Shown here in pieces: positions 18,232 through 27,931 of a stretch of 64,000 nt of DNA (within the stretch, counting starts at the first letter, position 1; each line of letters starts with the position of its first letter). The notes beneath the pieces were generated by a model that did no database searches, was not told where the DNA came from, and worked only from the letters and a program-made list of their open reading frames with translations. The translations under genes were made by a program, and so were the position numbers. The DNA comes from Sphingopyxis yananensis (lineage in GTDB: Bacteria; Pseudomonadota; Alphaproteobacteria; Sphingomonadales; Sphingomonadaceae): positions 248,001 through 312,000 of the forward strand of contig NZ_JAJEWI010000008.1 of the NCBI RefSeq assembly GCF_020687785.1, in the 5' to 3' direction.

Positions 18232-20921
18232 TAGAATTGGGTTCCTACGTTGAATGAAAAGCGTTTCGGATCATCGCCATCTTCTTTGCGGAGGGCGTAT
18301 GCGAAGTCGATCCGGAACGGACCGAAGGGAGAATTCCAGTTGACGCCCGCGCCAATAGCGACGCGGGGTTTCCATGTATCACCAAAATATTGCTCGTCGA
18401 ACGGTGCCATCGCCGTACCCGTGGTACACTTTTGATACACTCCGGAGCCTACCTCAGTTTCCTCTGCGAAAGAGCGACCACTCGTCGCGGCATCACGGCA
18501 GATAAATTTCAGCTGACCATCGGATGGATCGATGAAGTCATTCAGCTTTGTCAGCGTTGGCCGCTTCACACCCCAAACCGACCCCACATCAAGGAAGATC
18601 GATGGTCGTAAACCCAGTTCTTTGGCACCGGAACCCAAGGGAATGTCAACTTCCGCGCGCGCCATATAATAAGCCCGACCGCCCAGAGCATCGTCGTAAC
18701 TGTTGTTACGGTCGGTGTTCAACTTCGCCAATGCGGGATCAGCATTATAGCTTTCCAAACCATATCGGATTACACGCGGACCAACGCCGCGAATATCAAA
18801 ACCGCGCATTTGAGGTTCGCCTAAAAAGAAGCGATCCGTCAACCGAACCTTGTCAGATCCGGTGTTGCTGTTGTTTCCAAGGGCGTGAATATAACCGCCT
18901 TCGGCCGTCAGGTTCAAAATGAACTGGCCGGTCAGACGCATGTGCTTCGACGCGTTCAAGCGCGTGCGCACATAACGCACATTCCCGCCCAGACCCGCAA
19001 AATCTTGGCTGATCGATGCGGACTGGCCGCGCGTCGGACGCATGCGATTGTCGCGGTTATCAAAGGCCAGTGTATAACCGATCAAGGATGTCGTGCGCTT
19101 GCCAATAGCGTCGCACAAATAACGACCCGCCACCAACGGATCACACTGATCGCCAAAATAATAGAGGCCCTTGTCGAGCGACACATCGTCAAAGTTCAGG
19201 CTGTAGCGCGCGAAGAATTGCATGAACTCGGTCAGCGGAACGCCAGCGTTCAACTGGAATCCGGTCGTCACCTGTTCAAAGGTCGTGCGGCGTTCGTTGT
19301 TCAAACCAAATTGGAAGCTGTTCAAATCGCGGCGATAGACACTGCCGCCGACCGAGATGTTGCGGTCGAACAAATAAGGCTCTGTAAAGCCCAATTCGAT
19401 GGATTTCGAATAGCTGCTATAGTTGACCGAAGCGGACAATTGTTGGCCCAAACCACGGAAGTTGCGCTGGCGGATCGACCCTTGGACCAAGAAATTCTCG
19501 ATGGACGAGAAACCTGCCGACAGTGACAATTCGCCCGTCGGCTTTTCTTGTACATTGGTTTCCAAAATGATCCGGTCCGGCGTGCTGCCTTCCTTGCGAT
19601 CAATCGTCATATTTTCTTGGAAATAGCCCAAGCTATTGAGGCGGTTTTCCGTCCGCTTGACGCCAAAGCTGTTAAACGCATCCCCTTCGTTCAAACGGAA
19701 TTCGCGGCGGACGACCTTGTCATGCGTCAGCGTATTGCCGTTGACGTCAATCCGCTCGACATAGGTGCGCGGGCTTTCGCTGACGTTAAAGGTAATCCCC
19801 ATGGTGCGGGTTTCAGCATTGCGCGTAAATTCGGGGTTGATATTGGCAAAGGCATAGCCGAACAAACCCGCCGTTTCGCTCAGGCTTTCGACGGTATCTT
19901 CGACCAATTTGGCGTCATACCAATCGTCCTTCTTCATCGGCAGCATGGCCTTCAGCGTTTCCGGTTGGAAATCGCGCAACTCGCTTTCGACATTAATGTC
20001 GCCAAATTTGTACCGCTCACCTTCTTCCACCACATAGGTAATGATGAAATCTTGGTTGTTGCTGGTCAGTTCGGCCACCGCCGAAATCACGCGGAAATCG
20101 GCATAACCATTTTGCAGATAAAATAGGCGCAGCTTTTGCTGGTCATAGGCCAGACGGTCGGGGTCATAGCTGGTGTTGGACGACAACATGGTCATCAGGC
20201 CTGTTTGCTTGGTGGCCATTTCGCCTTTCAACTGGCCGTCCTTGAACTTCTCGTTCCCGACGATGTTAATCTGGCGAACCTTGGACTTTGGCCCTTCGGT
20301 AATTTCAAACACCACGTCGACACGGTTTTGGTCCAATTGAACCATTTTGGGTTCAACGGTCGCCGCAAAACGGCCCTGACGCTTATAGAGTTCGATAATA
20401 CGGGCCACGTCGGCGCGTACCTTGCTACGGGTATAAATTTGGCGCGGAGCCAATTTAATTTCCGGACGCAGCTTGTCTTCTTTCAGGCGCTTATTGCCTT
20501 CCAAGATGATGCGGTTGACGACGGGGTTTTCCGCAACTTCGATCACCAAGGCTCCCGCATTGTCGGTGATCTGATAATCTTTGAACAATTCGGTGGCGGC
20601 CAAATCCTTCAATGCCTGATCCAGCATCGAGCGGTCATAAGGCTGACCCACGCGCAGGCGCAGATAGGACAAGATCGTCTGCGCTTCCAAACGCTGATTA
20701 CCTGTGACCGTGATCGACTGAATGGTCGACGCGGCAGCAGGAGGAACGACCGCTACCGAAGGAGGCGAAGCAGGCCGTGACGCCGTTGGCGCAGCCGTTT
20801 GTGCCATCACCGGCGCTGCGGGCCAGGTCATCATCGTTCCTGCCAACAGCAGGATCGACAATTGCTTTGGGGCCGTTTTCATATGTGCTGCCACGCTTGG
20901 TCTTCCCGCAAAATTTTTCAT
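18231..20921 (-). CDS. bamA: Outer membrane protein assembly factor BamA
   Basis: About 896 residues. Core of the BAM complex that folds beta-barrels into the outer membrane. After a signal region (MAQ cleavage) and a Pro/Ala-rich linker come five POTRA repeats (first one from IQSITVTGNQRLEAQTI), then the 16-strand barrel with the loop-6 motif MRGFDIRGVGPR and a C-terminal phenylalanine. Two cysteine pairs lie in predicted extracellular loops (GDQC...YLC and FIC...QKC). The start is uncertain: 20921, 20882 (MKTAPKQL) or 21002 are all in frame, and the first gives only a short gap to rseP. Confidence 0.95.
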   Translation of the reverse strand: MKNFAGRPSVAAHMKTAPKQLSILLLAGTMMTWPAAPVMAQTAAPTASRPASPPSVAVVPPAAASTIQSITVTGNQRLEAQTILSYLRLRVGQPYDRSMLDQALKDLAATELFKDYQITDNAGALVIEVAENPVVNRIILEGNKRLKEDKLRPEIKLAPRQIYTRSKVRADVARIIELYKRQGRFAATVEPKMVQLDQNRVDVVFEITEGPKSKVRQINIVGNEKFKDGQLKGEMATKQTGLMTMLSSNTSYDPDRLAYDQQKLRLFYLQNGYADFRVISAVAELTSNNQDFIITYVVEEGERYKFGDINVESELRDFQPETLKAMLPMKKDDWYDAKLVEDTVESLSETAGLFGYAFANINPEFTRNAETRTMGITFNVSESPRTYVERIDVNGNTLTHDKVVRREFRLNEGDAFNSFGVKRTENRLNSLGYFQENMTIDRKEGSTPDRIILETNVQEKPTGELSLSAGFSSIENFLVQGSIRQRNFRGLGQQLSASVNYSSYSKSIELGFTEPYLFDRNISVGGSVYRRDLNSFQFGLNNERRTTFEQVTTGFQLNAGVPLTEFMQFFARYSLNFDDVSLDKGLYYFGDQCDPLVAGRYLCDAIGKRTTSLIGYTLAFDNRDNRMRPTRGQSASISQDFAGLGGNVRYVRTRLNASKHMRLTGQFILNLTAEGGYIHALGNNSNTGSDKVRLTDRFFLGEPQMRGFDIRGVGPRVIRYGLESYNADPALAKLNTDRNNSYDDALGGRAYYMARAEVDIPLGSGAKELGLRPSIFLDVGSVWGVKRPTLTKLNDFIDPSDGQLKFICRDAATSGRSFAEETEVGSGVYQKCTTGTAMAPFDEQYFGDTWKPRVAIGAGVNWNSPFGPFRIDFAYALRKEDGDDPKRFSFNVGTQF

Positions 20922-20971
20922 CAAACACGCCCCGTCACATGACGCGCCGTGCATCTCCTGCCCCAGTCGGG

Positions 20972-22117
20972 CTATCCAATCAAGTCGCTGATCCGATCCC
21001 ACAGACCGAAAGAGCCCAAATCGTTAAAAGTCACGACGACCATCAGCGTGATAATCGCAACGAAGCCAACGCGAAAGGCCCATTCCTGTGCCTGTGCAGG
21101 AACGGGACGCCGCCTTATGGCTTCATAGCTGTAAAATAACAAATGGCCGCCATCAAGCATTGGCAATGGCAACAGGTTGATGAACCCCAGATTGATGGAA
21201 ATCAGCGCCGCCAGAAAAACCAGCGAAGCCGCGCCCATGGTGGCCGCTTCGCCCGATGTCTTGGCGATTTTCAACGGACCGCTCATATCCTTGACGGATC
21301 GATTACCGGTCAGCAACTGCCCCAAAACTTCCACCGTCTGGCGGACAATTTGGCTTGTCTGGCGGACCGCCACCACAGGCGCTTGCAGCAAAGAGACTTT
21401 CTCAAACACCACGCGGCCCGCGCTGATGCCAATCACCCCGCGTTCAAATTCATTGCCAAATTGATCCTTGGATTTCACCAATTTCGGGGTCAGCAACAAA
21501 CTTTGTTCCGCGCCGCCGCGCCGCACGCGAACATCCACAGTTTCACCGGGGCGGTGCGCCACCGCCATGGGAATGTCGGTGAACAATTCCATCTTGCGGC
21601 CATCAATCGACAAAATGACATCGCCTTCGCGAATGCCCGCCTCTGCCGCCGCAGACCCTTCCAATACCGCGCCTGCGACCGCTGGCGTGGTGGGCGTGCC
21701 GCTGAGCCACGCAAAGCCCGCCAAGATCACAATCGCAAAGAGGAAGTTTGTAACTGGTCCCGCCGCAACAATCGCCGCGCGCTTCCATACTGGCTGTGCA
21801 GGGAAGCTGTCGGTCCATTGTTCCGGTGGCAATTGCTGCCACTGTGCATCAGGACGGCTGGCGGCATCGCGGTCGCCCTTAAATTGCACATAACCGCCCA
21901 AGGGCAACCAGCCCAATTTCCATTCGGTGCCGCGCTTGTCCCGCCAACTGAGGATTTTTCGGCCAAAGCCGATGGAAAAGGTTTCGGCTTTTACCCCGCA
22001 CCAGCGGCCAACAATATAATGGCCATATTCATGAACAAAAACCAACGGCCCCAGCACCACCAAAAAGGCAATGACTGTTAACAAGGCTCCGGGGGCTTCA
22101 ACCATGGGCATGGGCAT
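20972..22117 (-). CDS. rseP: RIP metalloprotease RseP (site-2 protease)
   Basis: 381 residues, intramembrane zinc protease. It cuts anti-sigma factors and leftover signal peptides inside the inner membrane. The zinc motif HEYGH is at residues 29-33 in the first helix, a PDZ domain covers about 120-210 (AAEAGIREGDVILSIDG), and the third metal ligand is in PLPMLDGGHLLF near residue 330. Its ATG lies 20 nt inside the 3' end of dxr. Three in-frame ATGs (22117, 22111, 22105) are close together, so the exact start is open. Confidence 0.96.
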   Translation of the reverse strand: MPMPMVEAPGALLTVIAFLVVLGPLVFVHEYGHYIVGRWCGVKAETFSIGFGRKILSWRDKRGTEWKLGWLPLGGYVQFKGDRDAASRPDAQWQQLPPEQWTDSFPAQPVWKRAAIVAAGPVTNFLFAIVILAGFAWLSGTPTTPAVAGAVLEGSAAAEAGIREGDVILSIDGRKMELFTDIPMAVAHRPGETVDVRVRRGGAEQSLLLTPKLVKSKDQFGNEFERGVIGISAGRVVFEKVSLLQAPVVAVRQTSQIVRQTVEVLGQLLTGNRSVKDMSGPLKIAKTSGEAATMGAASLVFLAALISINLGFINLLPLPMLDGGHLLFYSYEAIRRRPVPAQAQEWAFRVGFVAIITLMVVVTFNDLGSFGLWDRISDLIG

Positions 22118-23261
22118 CCATTAAAATTTGCGCGTGTTGCCGCGATGCGGCGTCAACCATGAATATGTCGTGAAGGCTTGTCGGCGCAACAGGCGATTCA
22201 TGGTCCATCACATGCTTCACCAAATCTACGATGGCGGTGAAGCCAATCTTGCCCGCCAAAAAGGCCGCGACCGCGATTTCATTGGCGGCATTCAATTGGG
22301 CAGGGCGGCCACCGCCTTCGGATATGGCGGCGCGGCACAGGGCCGTGGCGGGAAAACGCTGTTCATCCGGCGCTTCAAAATCCAGACGCCCGATGCGGGT
22401 CAAATCCAGCGGCTGACAGGGGGCGTGCATGCGGCGCGGCCATGCCATGGCGCTGGCGATGGGAATGCGCATATCGGGCGAGCCAAGCTGCGCCAAGGTC
22501 GAGCGATCCCGATATTCCACAAGGCTGTGGATAACGGATTGGGGATGCACCAAAATCTCGATCTTCTCTAGGCCGATCGGAAACAGATGATGCGCCTCGA
22601 TCAGTTCCAGCCCCTTGTTCATCATGGTCGCACTATCGACACTGATTTTGGCGCCCATTGACCAATTGGGATGGGCCACCGCTTGGGCCGGCGTCATCAC
22701 CGCCATCTCTGCCGCGCTTTTGGTGCGAAATGGTCCGCCCGAGGCGGTCAGAATAATCCGCCGCACATCCTCTAGGCTGCTGCCCGTCAGACATTGGAAA
22801 ATGGCATTATGTTCCGAATCAATCGGCAAGATGGTCGCGCCCGACGCACGGGCCGCCTGCATCATCAATGCACCCGATGACACCAAGCTTTCTTTATTGG
22901 CCAAGGCCACATTATGCCCAGCCTCCAACGCCGCCATGGTTGGGGCCAGCCCTGCGATGCCAACAATCGCCGCGACCACCAAATCAACAGGATGTTTTGC
23001 GGCGTCTACCAAGGCGTCAGGTCCGGCGGCAACCTCTATGCCCGTTCCCGCCAAGGCAGCTACCAATTCATCATAGCGGCTGGGGTCCGCAATCACGGCC
23101 AATTTCACCTGAAATTCCCGCGCCAACGCCGCCAAACCCGCCACATCGCTATGGGCTGTCAACACGCTGACCTGCCACGACGCCGCATCATGGCGCACCA
23201 AATCTAGGGTGGATTGCCCCACACTGCCCGTTGCACCGAATAAGGACAGGCTGCGCATCAT
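22098..23261 (-). CDS. dxr: 1-deoxy-D-xylulose 5-phosphate reductoisomerase
   Basis: 387 residues. Second step of the MEP isoprenoid pathway: converts DXP to MEP with NADPH. The nucleotide-binding LFGATGSVGQSTLDL is at the N-terminus, IDSEHNAIFQCL and TASGGPFR are the metal/substrate motifs, and MNKGLELIEAHHLF is also conserved. The start coincides with the cdsA stop. It supplies the isoprenoid precursors used by UppS two genes upstream. Confidence 0.97.
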   Translation of the reverse strand: MMRSLSLFGATGSVGQSTLDLVRHDAASWQVSVLTAHSDVAGLAALAREFQVKLAVIADPSRYDELVAALAGTGIEVAAGPDALVDAAKHPVDLVVAAIVGIAGLAPTMAALEAGHNVALANKESLVSSGALMMQAARASGATILPIDSEHNAIFQCLTGSSLEDVRRIILTASGGPFRTKSAAEMAVMTPAQAVAHPNWSMGAKISVDSATMMNKGLELIEAHHLFPIGLEKIEILVHPQSVIHSLVEYRDRSTLAQLGSPDMRIPIASAMAWPRRMHAPCQPLDLTRIGRLDFEAPDEQRFPATALCRAAISEGGGRPAQLNAANEIAVAAFLAGKIGFTAIVDLVKHVMDHESPVAPTSLHDIFMVDAASRQHAQILMDAHAHG

Positions 23262-23941
23262 CAGCCCCCGACCCGCGCCGACAAAATGCCCGCAAAGGCC
23301 AACAAGCCCATCAAAAAGGCCACCGGAATCAGCCCATCCACACGGTCAAAGGCCCCGCCATGTCCGGGAATGAGCTTGCCGCTGTCCTTGACGCCGGCTT
23401 TACGCTTCATCCAGCTTTGGCCCAAATCGCCCAATTGGGCCAACAAGCCCATAAACAAACCAATCCACAAGGGAACACCGGCTATGCCCGCACGGTCCCC
23501 AATGGTGGCGCTGGCAACCAAGGCCGCCAACATGCCGCCAATCAGGCCCGACCATGTTTTGCTGGGGCTGATACGCGGGGCCAGCCGCGCACCACCAAAG
23601 GCACGGCCCGCAAAATAAGCGCCAATATCTGTCGCCCAAACCATGCCCAGCACCCATAAGGCCGCCGTCATGCCCAGCGCATCGCGAATATACCACAGCC
23701 CCGCTACGGCCACACCGACCAATATTGGTCCCGCCACGCGCAGCAGATTGGCCTTGCCAGAACGCAGCTGCATTTTCCGCAGCAAGGTGAACCATTCGAC
23801 CAAGACAAACGCAGCCACAATCAGCAACAACAGGCCAAAGGCAAAGCCACCGAACCACAGGGCCGTGCCTGCAATGGCAAACATCACCAATGCCGACGCT
23901 GCCCTGACCATCAGGTCCGACTTCCCTGCCCCGCTGCTCAT
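23261..23941 (-). CDS. cdsA: Phosphatidate cytidylyltransferase
   Basis: 226 residues, several membrane helices. Makes CDP-diacylglycerol from phosphatidic acid and CTP at the inner membrane, the precursor used by PssA (28.8 kb). The C-terminal family signature is clear: ISPSKTWSGLIGG, then GDLGQSWMKRKAGVKDSGKL and PGHGGAFDRVDGL. It is somewhat short at the N-terminus compared with E. coli CdsA, which is usual in this group. It overlaps both neighbours by a base or two. Confidence 0.95.
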   Translation of the reverse strand: MSSGAGKSDLMVRAASALVMFAIAGTALWFGGFAFGLLLLIVAAFVLVEWFTLLRKMQLRSGKANLLRVAGPILVGVAVAGLWYIRDALGMTAALWVLGMVWATDIGAYFAGRAFGGARLAPRISPSKTWSGLIGGMLAALVASATIGDRAGIAGVPLWIGLFMGLLAQLGDLGQSWMKRKAGVKDSGKLIPGHGGAFDRVDGLIPVAFLMGLLAFAGILSARVGG

Positions 23942-24627
23942 TATAATCCTCCGTATCGGCGGTCGCGCCGCGCAAAATGGTCCAGCGCCAATTTCAAATC
24001 AGCGGCGGTAAAATCCGGCCACAAACGGTCGGTGAAATAAAGTTCAGCATAAGCGCATTGCCACAAAAGGAAATTGGACAAGCGCACTTCGCCCGATGTG
24101 CGGATTAACAAATCCAAAGGCGGCAGTTCGGCGGTATCCAAATGGGCGGCGATGCTATCGGCGTTAATCTCGCCCGCCTCTGCAGCAGCTTTGGCTGCGC
24201 GGACCAATTCATCCTGCCCGCCATAATTTAACGCCACCGCCAAGGTGGTGCGCTTATTTCCGCTGGTGCGGTCCAATGCATCTTCCAGCAATGCCACCAC
24301 ATCGGGGGCCAGCCCGCGCCAATCGCCGATAATTTTCAGCCGAATATCATTGGCGACAAATTCGTCCAAATCGCTGAGCAAGAATTTTTTCATCAACCCC
24401 ATCAGGTCATTGACCTCGCCCGCTGGGCGTTTCCAATTTTCCGATGAAAAGGCATAAAGCGTCAGGGCCTCAAGGCCCATCTCGCCTGCGGCGCGCACTA
24501 TTTTGCGCACCGCCTCAACACCCGCACGGTGGCCCGCGACGCGTGGAAGAAAGCGCTTTTGCGCCCAGCGCCCATTGCCATCCATGATGATCGCAACGTG
24601 GCGCGCCAATTTTTGGGTATCACTCAT
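23941..24627 (-). CDS. uppS: Isoprenyl transferase (undecaprenyl diphosphate synthase)
   Basis: 228 residues. Adds isopentenyl units in cis to farnesyl diphosphate to make the C55 carrier lipid for peptidoglycan and polysaccharides. IIMDGNGRWA with the catalytic aspartate, the GHRAGVEAVR helix, TLYAFSSENW and the C-terminal DLLIRTSGEVRLSNFLLWQ are all present. The start MSDTQKLARH at 24627 fits the family; the frame remains open to 24738, but that stretch overlaps the end of frr and is not conserved in character. Confidence 0.97.
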   Translation of the reverse strand: MSDTQKLARHVAIIMDGNGRWAQKRFLPRVAGHRAGVEAVRKIVRAAGEMGLEALTLYAFSSENWKRPAGEVNDLMGLMKKFLLSDLDEFVANDIRLKIIGDWRGLAPDVVALLEDALDRTSGNKRTTLAVALNYGGQDELVRAAKAAAEAGEINADSIAAHLDTAELPPLDLLIRTSGEVRLSNFLLWQCAYAELYFTDRLWPDFTAADLKLALDHFARRDRRYGGL

Positions 24628-24685
24628 CGCGAGTGTCCGGAAATCGGCCCCGTCATGTGCTTGGTCATAACGGAGCCAGAACCCA

Positions 24686-25240
24686 TTAACCCAAGATTTC
24701 CTTTTCCTTGGCGGCGGCAGCGCCGTCGATATCGGCAATCACCCCATCGGTGATCTTTTGCACTTCGGTTTCCGAACGCTTGCGATCATCTTCGCTGATT
24801 TCTTTCTTATTTTCGTCCTGCTTCAGCGCATCCATGCCATCGCGGCGCACGTTGCGCACGGCCACGCGGGCCTTTTCGGCATATTGGCCAGCCAGCTTGC
24901 TCAATTCCTTACGGCGTTCCTGCGTCATTTCAGGAATGGGCAAGCGCAGTAATTGGCCGTCCGTGATCGGGTTCAGGCCCAATCCAGCCGAACGAATGGC
25001 TTTTTCCACAGCATTCACGCTGCCCTTGTCCCACACCTGAACCGCCAACATGCGTGGTTCGGGGGCCGACACCGACGCCACTTGGTTCAGCGGCATGTGC
25101 GAACCATAAACGTCAACGACAATCGGGTCCAACAGTGCGGTGTGGGCGCGGCCTGTGCGCAGGCCAGCAAGATCCGATTTCAGCGATTCCAACGCGCCGG
25201 TCATGCGGCGTTCCAAATCGGCCTTGTCATATTTCGCCAT
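24686..25240 (-). CDS. frr: Ribosome recycling factor
   Basis: 184 residues, standard RRF length. With EF-G it splits the ribosome after termination. The [20 protein letters not shown] start, [10 protein letters not shown], and the [16 protein letters not shown] and NVRRDG motifs are typical. The start at 25240 has AGAGGAAA in front; an upstream ATG at 25267 overlaps pyrH and is not needed. It sits between pyrH and uppS as in most bacteria. Confidence 0.97.
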   Translation of the reverse strand: MAKYDKADLERRMTGALESLKSDLAGLRTGRAHTALLDPIVVDVYGSHMPLNQVASVSAPEPRMLAVQVWDKGSVNAVEKAIRSAGLGLNPITDGQLLRLPIPEMTQERRKELSKLAGQYAEKARVAVRNVRRDGMDALKQDENKKEISEDDRKRSETEVQKITDGVIADIDGAAAAKEKEILG

Positions 25241-25263
25241 GAAAATTTCCTCTCTTAATCGGG

Positions 25264-25986
25264 TCAAGCGTTGCCATGAACGACGGTGGCCACACCATCG
25301 CCGGTCAAAACGCGGGCAAGATTGCCGGGTTCACGAATATTGAACACCACAATCGGAATTTGATTATCGCGGCACAAAGCCACGGCGCTGGCGTCCATTA
25401 CCTTAAGGTTATCGGCCAAAACGCGGTCGAAGCTGAGCGTTTCATAACGCACGGCGGCGGGGTCTTTTTTGGGGTCGGCATTATACACGCCGTCCACGCT
25501 GGTGCCTTTCAGCAAGGCATCACATTTCATTTCTGCGGCGCGCAAAGCGGCACCGCTGTCGGTGGTAAAATAAGGCGCGCCGACACCGGCGGCGAAAATG
25601 ACCACACGGCCTTTTTCCAAATGGCGTTCGGCGCGGCGGCGGATCACAGGCTCGCAAACCTTGTCCATTTCAATGGCGGATTGCACGCGGGTTTCGACAC
25701 CCAATTGCTCCAGCGCATTTTGCATGGCCAACGCGTTCATCACCGTCGCCAACATGCCCATATAATCGGCCTGTGCGCGGTCCATCCCCTTGGCGGCGCC
25801 CGCCATGCCGCGGAAAATATTGCCGCCGCCGATAACGAGGCAGATTTCCAGACCGCGATCCTTCGCTTCCTTCACCTCTGCCGCCATATCGGCCACGGTT
25901 TGCGGATCAATCCCAAAAGGCGTCGCCCCCATCAGCGCCTCCCCTGACAGCTTCAGCAAAATGCGTTTCATGTCGGGCAAAGCCAT
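25264..25986 (-). CDS. pyrH: UMP kinase
   Basis: 240 residues of the amino-acid-kinase fold. Phosphorylates UMP to UDP in pyrimidine synthesis. [12 protein letters not shown] at the N-terminus, the [10 protein letters not shown] loop and the central [14 protein letters not shown] segment are diagnostic. The start MALPDMKR at 25986 is chosen as the usual position; ATGs at 26007 (upstream) and at the internal Met six codons in are alternatives. A GC-rich hairpin lies just upstream, between tsf and pyrH. Confidence 0.97.
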   Translation of the reverse strand: MALPDMKRILLKLSGEALMGATPFGIDPQTVADMAAEVKEAKDRGLEICLVIGGGNIFRGMAGAAKGMDRAQADYMGMLATVMNALAMQNALEQLGVETRVQSAIEMDKVCEPVIRRRAERHLEKGRVVIFAAGVGAPYFTTDSGAALRAAEMKCDALLKGTSVDGVYNADPKKDPAAVRYETLSFDRVLADNLKVMDASAVALCRDNQIPIVVFNIREPGNLARVLTGDGVATVVHGNA

Positions 25987-26023
25987 GATGGTGATGAGTC
26001 CTTCCAAGGGTATTAAACATGCG

Positions 26024-26057
26024 AATGGCGCGCACCCTAAAGCGGGCGCGCGCCATT
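26024..26057 (-). repeat. Perfect 10-bp inverted repeat between tsf and pyrH
   Basis: AATGGCGCGC (26024-26033) and GCGCGCCATT (26048-26057) are exact complements, and CCC/GGG inside the 14-nt loop can extend the pairing. There is no T-run, so it is not a simple terminator. It may slow polymerase, protect mRNA ends or be a processing point in the rpsB-tsf-pyrH transcript. Confidence 0.6.
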
Positions 26058-26109
26058 GCCAAGCGGACTGAAGCGCATAAAATGCTGCGCATCAGTCCAT
26101 ATTCGTTAA

Positions 26110-27036
26110 TTAGGCGCCAGCGACCTTAGCGACTTCTGCCGCGAAATCGCTTTCTTCCTTTTCAATGCCGTCGCCCAGCTGGAAGCGTACGAACTGCTTC
26201 AAGGTGATGGTCGCGCCAACATCCTTACCAGCAGCGGCAATGACTTCAGCTACAGGGGTCTTGCCGTCCATGACGAACAGCTGCGACAGCAGAGCATTTT
26301 CCTTACGGAACTTGGCGATTGCACCGTCAACCATCTTGGCGACGATTTCAGCAGGCTTGCCCGATTCAGCAGCCTTTTCTTCAGCGATCGCACGTTCACG
26401 AGCAACCATGTCGGCGTCCAGATCGTCGCCATTCAGGGCCAGCGGGTTAGCCGCTGCGACGTGCATCGCGATTTGCTTTGCCAAAGGTTCCAGAACATCT
26501 GCACCAGCGGTCGATTCCAGAGCGATCAGCACGCCGATCTTGCCCATGCCAGCCGCAGCAGCATTGTGAACATAACCCGAAACAACGCCCGATTCGACCG
26601 TAACAACAGCCGAACGACGCAGCGATTGGTTTTCGCCGATCGTTGCAATATTCTGGGTCAGAGCTTCCGCAACCGTGCCGCCCGTTGGGTAAGCCGCAGC
26701 TGCCAGCGCGTCGATGTCGGTGATGCCGCCATCCAAAGCAACCTTGGTTACGTCGCGAACGAAAGCTTGGAACTGATCATTCTTGGCAACGAAGTCGGTT
26801 TCCGAGTTGATTTCAACAACAGCACCGCGGGTGCCATCGGTAGCAACGCCAACCAGACCTTCAGCAGCAACGCGGCCAGCCTTTTTAGCGGCAGCAGCGA
26901 GACCCTTGGTGCGGAGCCAGTCGATCGATGCTTCGATGTCGCCGCCATTTTCAACGAGCGCCTTCTTGCAGTCCATCATGCCTGCGCCAGTACGATCGCG
27001 CAGTTCCTTGACGAGAGCAGCCGTAATCTCAGCCAT
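26110..27036 (-). CDS. tsf: Translation elongation factor Ts
   Basis: 308 residues. Guanine-nucleotide exchange factor for EF-Tu. The N-terminal UBA-like domain carries [16 protein letters not shown], the EF-Ts signature, followed by [13 protein letters not shown] and the two-lobed dimerisation domain ending near [11 protein letters not shown]. The start at 27036 follows AAAGGA. It is downstream of rpsB, the universal partner gene. Confidence 0.98.
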   Translation of the reverse strand: MAEITAALVKELRDRTGAGMMDCKKALVENGGDIEASIDWLRTKGLAAAAKKAGRVAAEGLVGVATDGTRGAVVEINSETDFVAKNDQFQAFVRDVTKVALDGGITDIDALAAAAYPTGGTVAEALTQNIATIGENQSLRRSAVVTVESGVVSGYVHNAAAAGMGKIGVLIALESTAGADVLEPLAKQIAMHVAAANPLALNGDDLDADMVARERAIAEEKAAESGKPAEIVAKMVDGAIAKFRKENALLSQLFVMDGKTPVAEVIAAAGKDVGATITLKQFVRFQLGDGIEKEESDFAAEVAKVAGA

Positions 27037-27124
27037 GAACCAGTCCTTTCCAAAAAAAGGCGGAACGTTAAAACCGTCCGCCATCTGCACCGCCCATGGC
27101 GGTACGATAAGTCAAAACAATGAC

Positions 27125-27158
27125 CGAGGCGATTCAGCGCCCATGCGCCAAATCGCCT
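27125..27158 (-). repeat. Inverted repeat in the rpsB-tsf gap
   Basis: GAGGCGATT and AATCGCCTC are perfect 9-bp complements around a 16-nt loop that itself contains GCGC repeats. Read on the minus strand, it sits 20 nt after the rpsB stop and is followed by GGTCATTGTTTT. It could act as a partial terminator that lowers tsf relative to rpsB, or as a processing site. Confidence 0.55.
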
Positions 27159-27175
27159 CGCCATAAACTTAAAGC

Positions 27176-27931
27176 TTAAGCTTCCGCAGCAACTTCTGCT
27201 TCTGGCTCAACAGCTGCACCGAGGTCTTCGCCGCTGTTTGCACGAGCTTGCTGACCACCGCGCGTTGCAGCTTGTGCAATCGCATCGCAGTACAAACGGA
27301 TGGCGCGTGCTGCGTCGTCGTTTGCAGGAACTGGGAACGCAATGCCTTCTGGCGAAACGTTCGAGTCGAGGATCGCAACGACGGGAATACCCAATACGTT
27401 GGCTTCCTTGATAGCCAGTTCTTCTTTGTTGGCGTCGATCACGAACATGACATCCGGAATGCCGCCCATGTCGCGGATACCGCCCAGGCTCATTTCCAGC
27501 TTATCGCGTTCGCGAGTCTTGTTCAGAACTTCCTTCTTGGTGAGACCCGAAGTGTCACCCGACAGTTGTTCTTCCAAGGTCTTCAGACGCTTGATCGAGT
27601 TCGAAATGGTCTTCCAGTTGGTGAGCATGCCGCCCAACCAGCGATGGTTGACGAAGTGCTGACCCGAAGCGCGGGCTGCATCAGCCACAGGGCCCTGAGC
27701 TTGACGCTTGGTACCAACGAACAGCACCTTACCGCCAGCAGCAGCCGTAGCCGACACGAAGTCGAGCGCGCGAGCGAACAAAGGAACCGTCTGGGACAGG
27801 TCAAGAATGTGGATTCCGTTGCGTGCGCCGAAGATATACGGCTTCATACGCGGGTTCCAACGGTGGGTCTGGTGGCCGAAGTGGGCGCCAGCTTCGATAA
27901 GATTCTGCATCGTGACGACAGGAGCCGCCAT
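27176..27931 (-). CDS. rpsB: Ribosomal protein S2
   Basis: 251 residues. Small-subunit protein S2. [54 protein letters not shown] and [16 protein letters not shown] are textbook S2 segments. The C-terminus is an acidic Glu/Ala tail ([10 protein letters not shown]). The start at 27931 has AAGGAGAAA directly upstream, one of the strongest ribosome sites in the window. It is the first gene of the translation / lipid cluster that runs leftward to fabZ. Confidence 0.98.
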   Translation of the reverse strand: MAAPVVTMQNLIEAGAHFGHQTHRWNPRMKPYIFGARNGIHILDLSQTVPLFARALDFVSATAAAGGKVLFVGTKRQAQGPVADAARASGQHFVNHRWLGGMLTNWKTISNSIKRLKTLEEQLSGDTSGLTKKEVLNKTRERDKLEMSLGGIRDMGGIPDVMFVIDANKEELAIKEANVLGIPVVAILDSNVSPEGIAFPVPANDDAARAIRLYCDAIAQAATRGGQQARANSGEDLGAAVEPEAEVAAEA

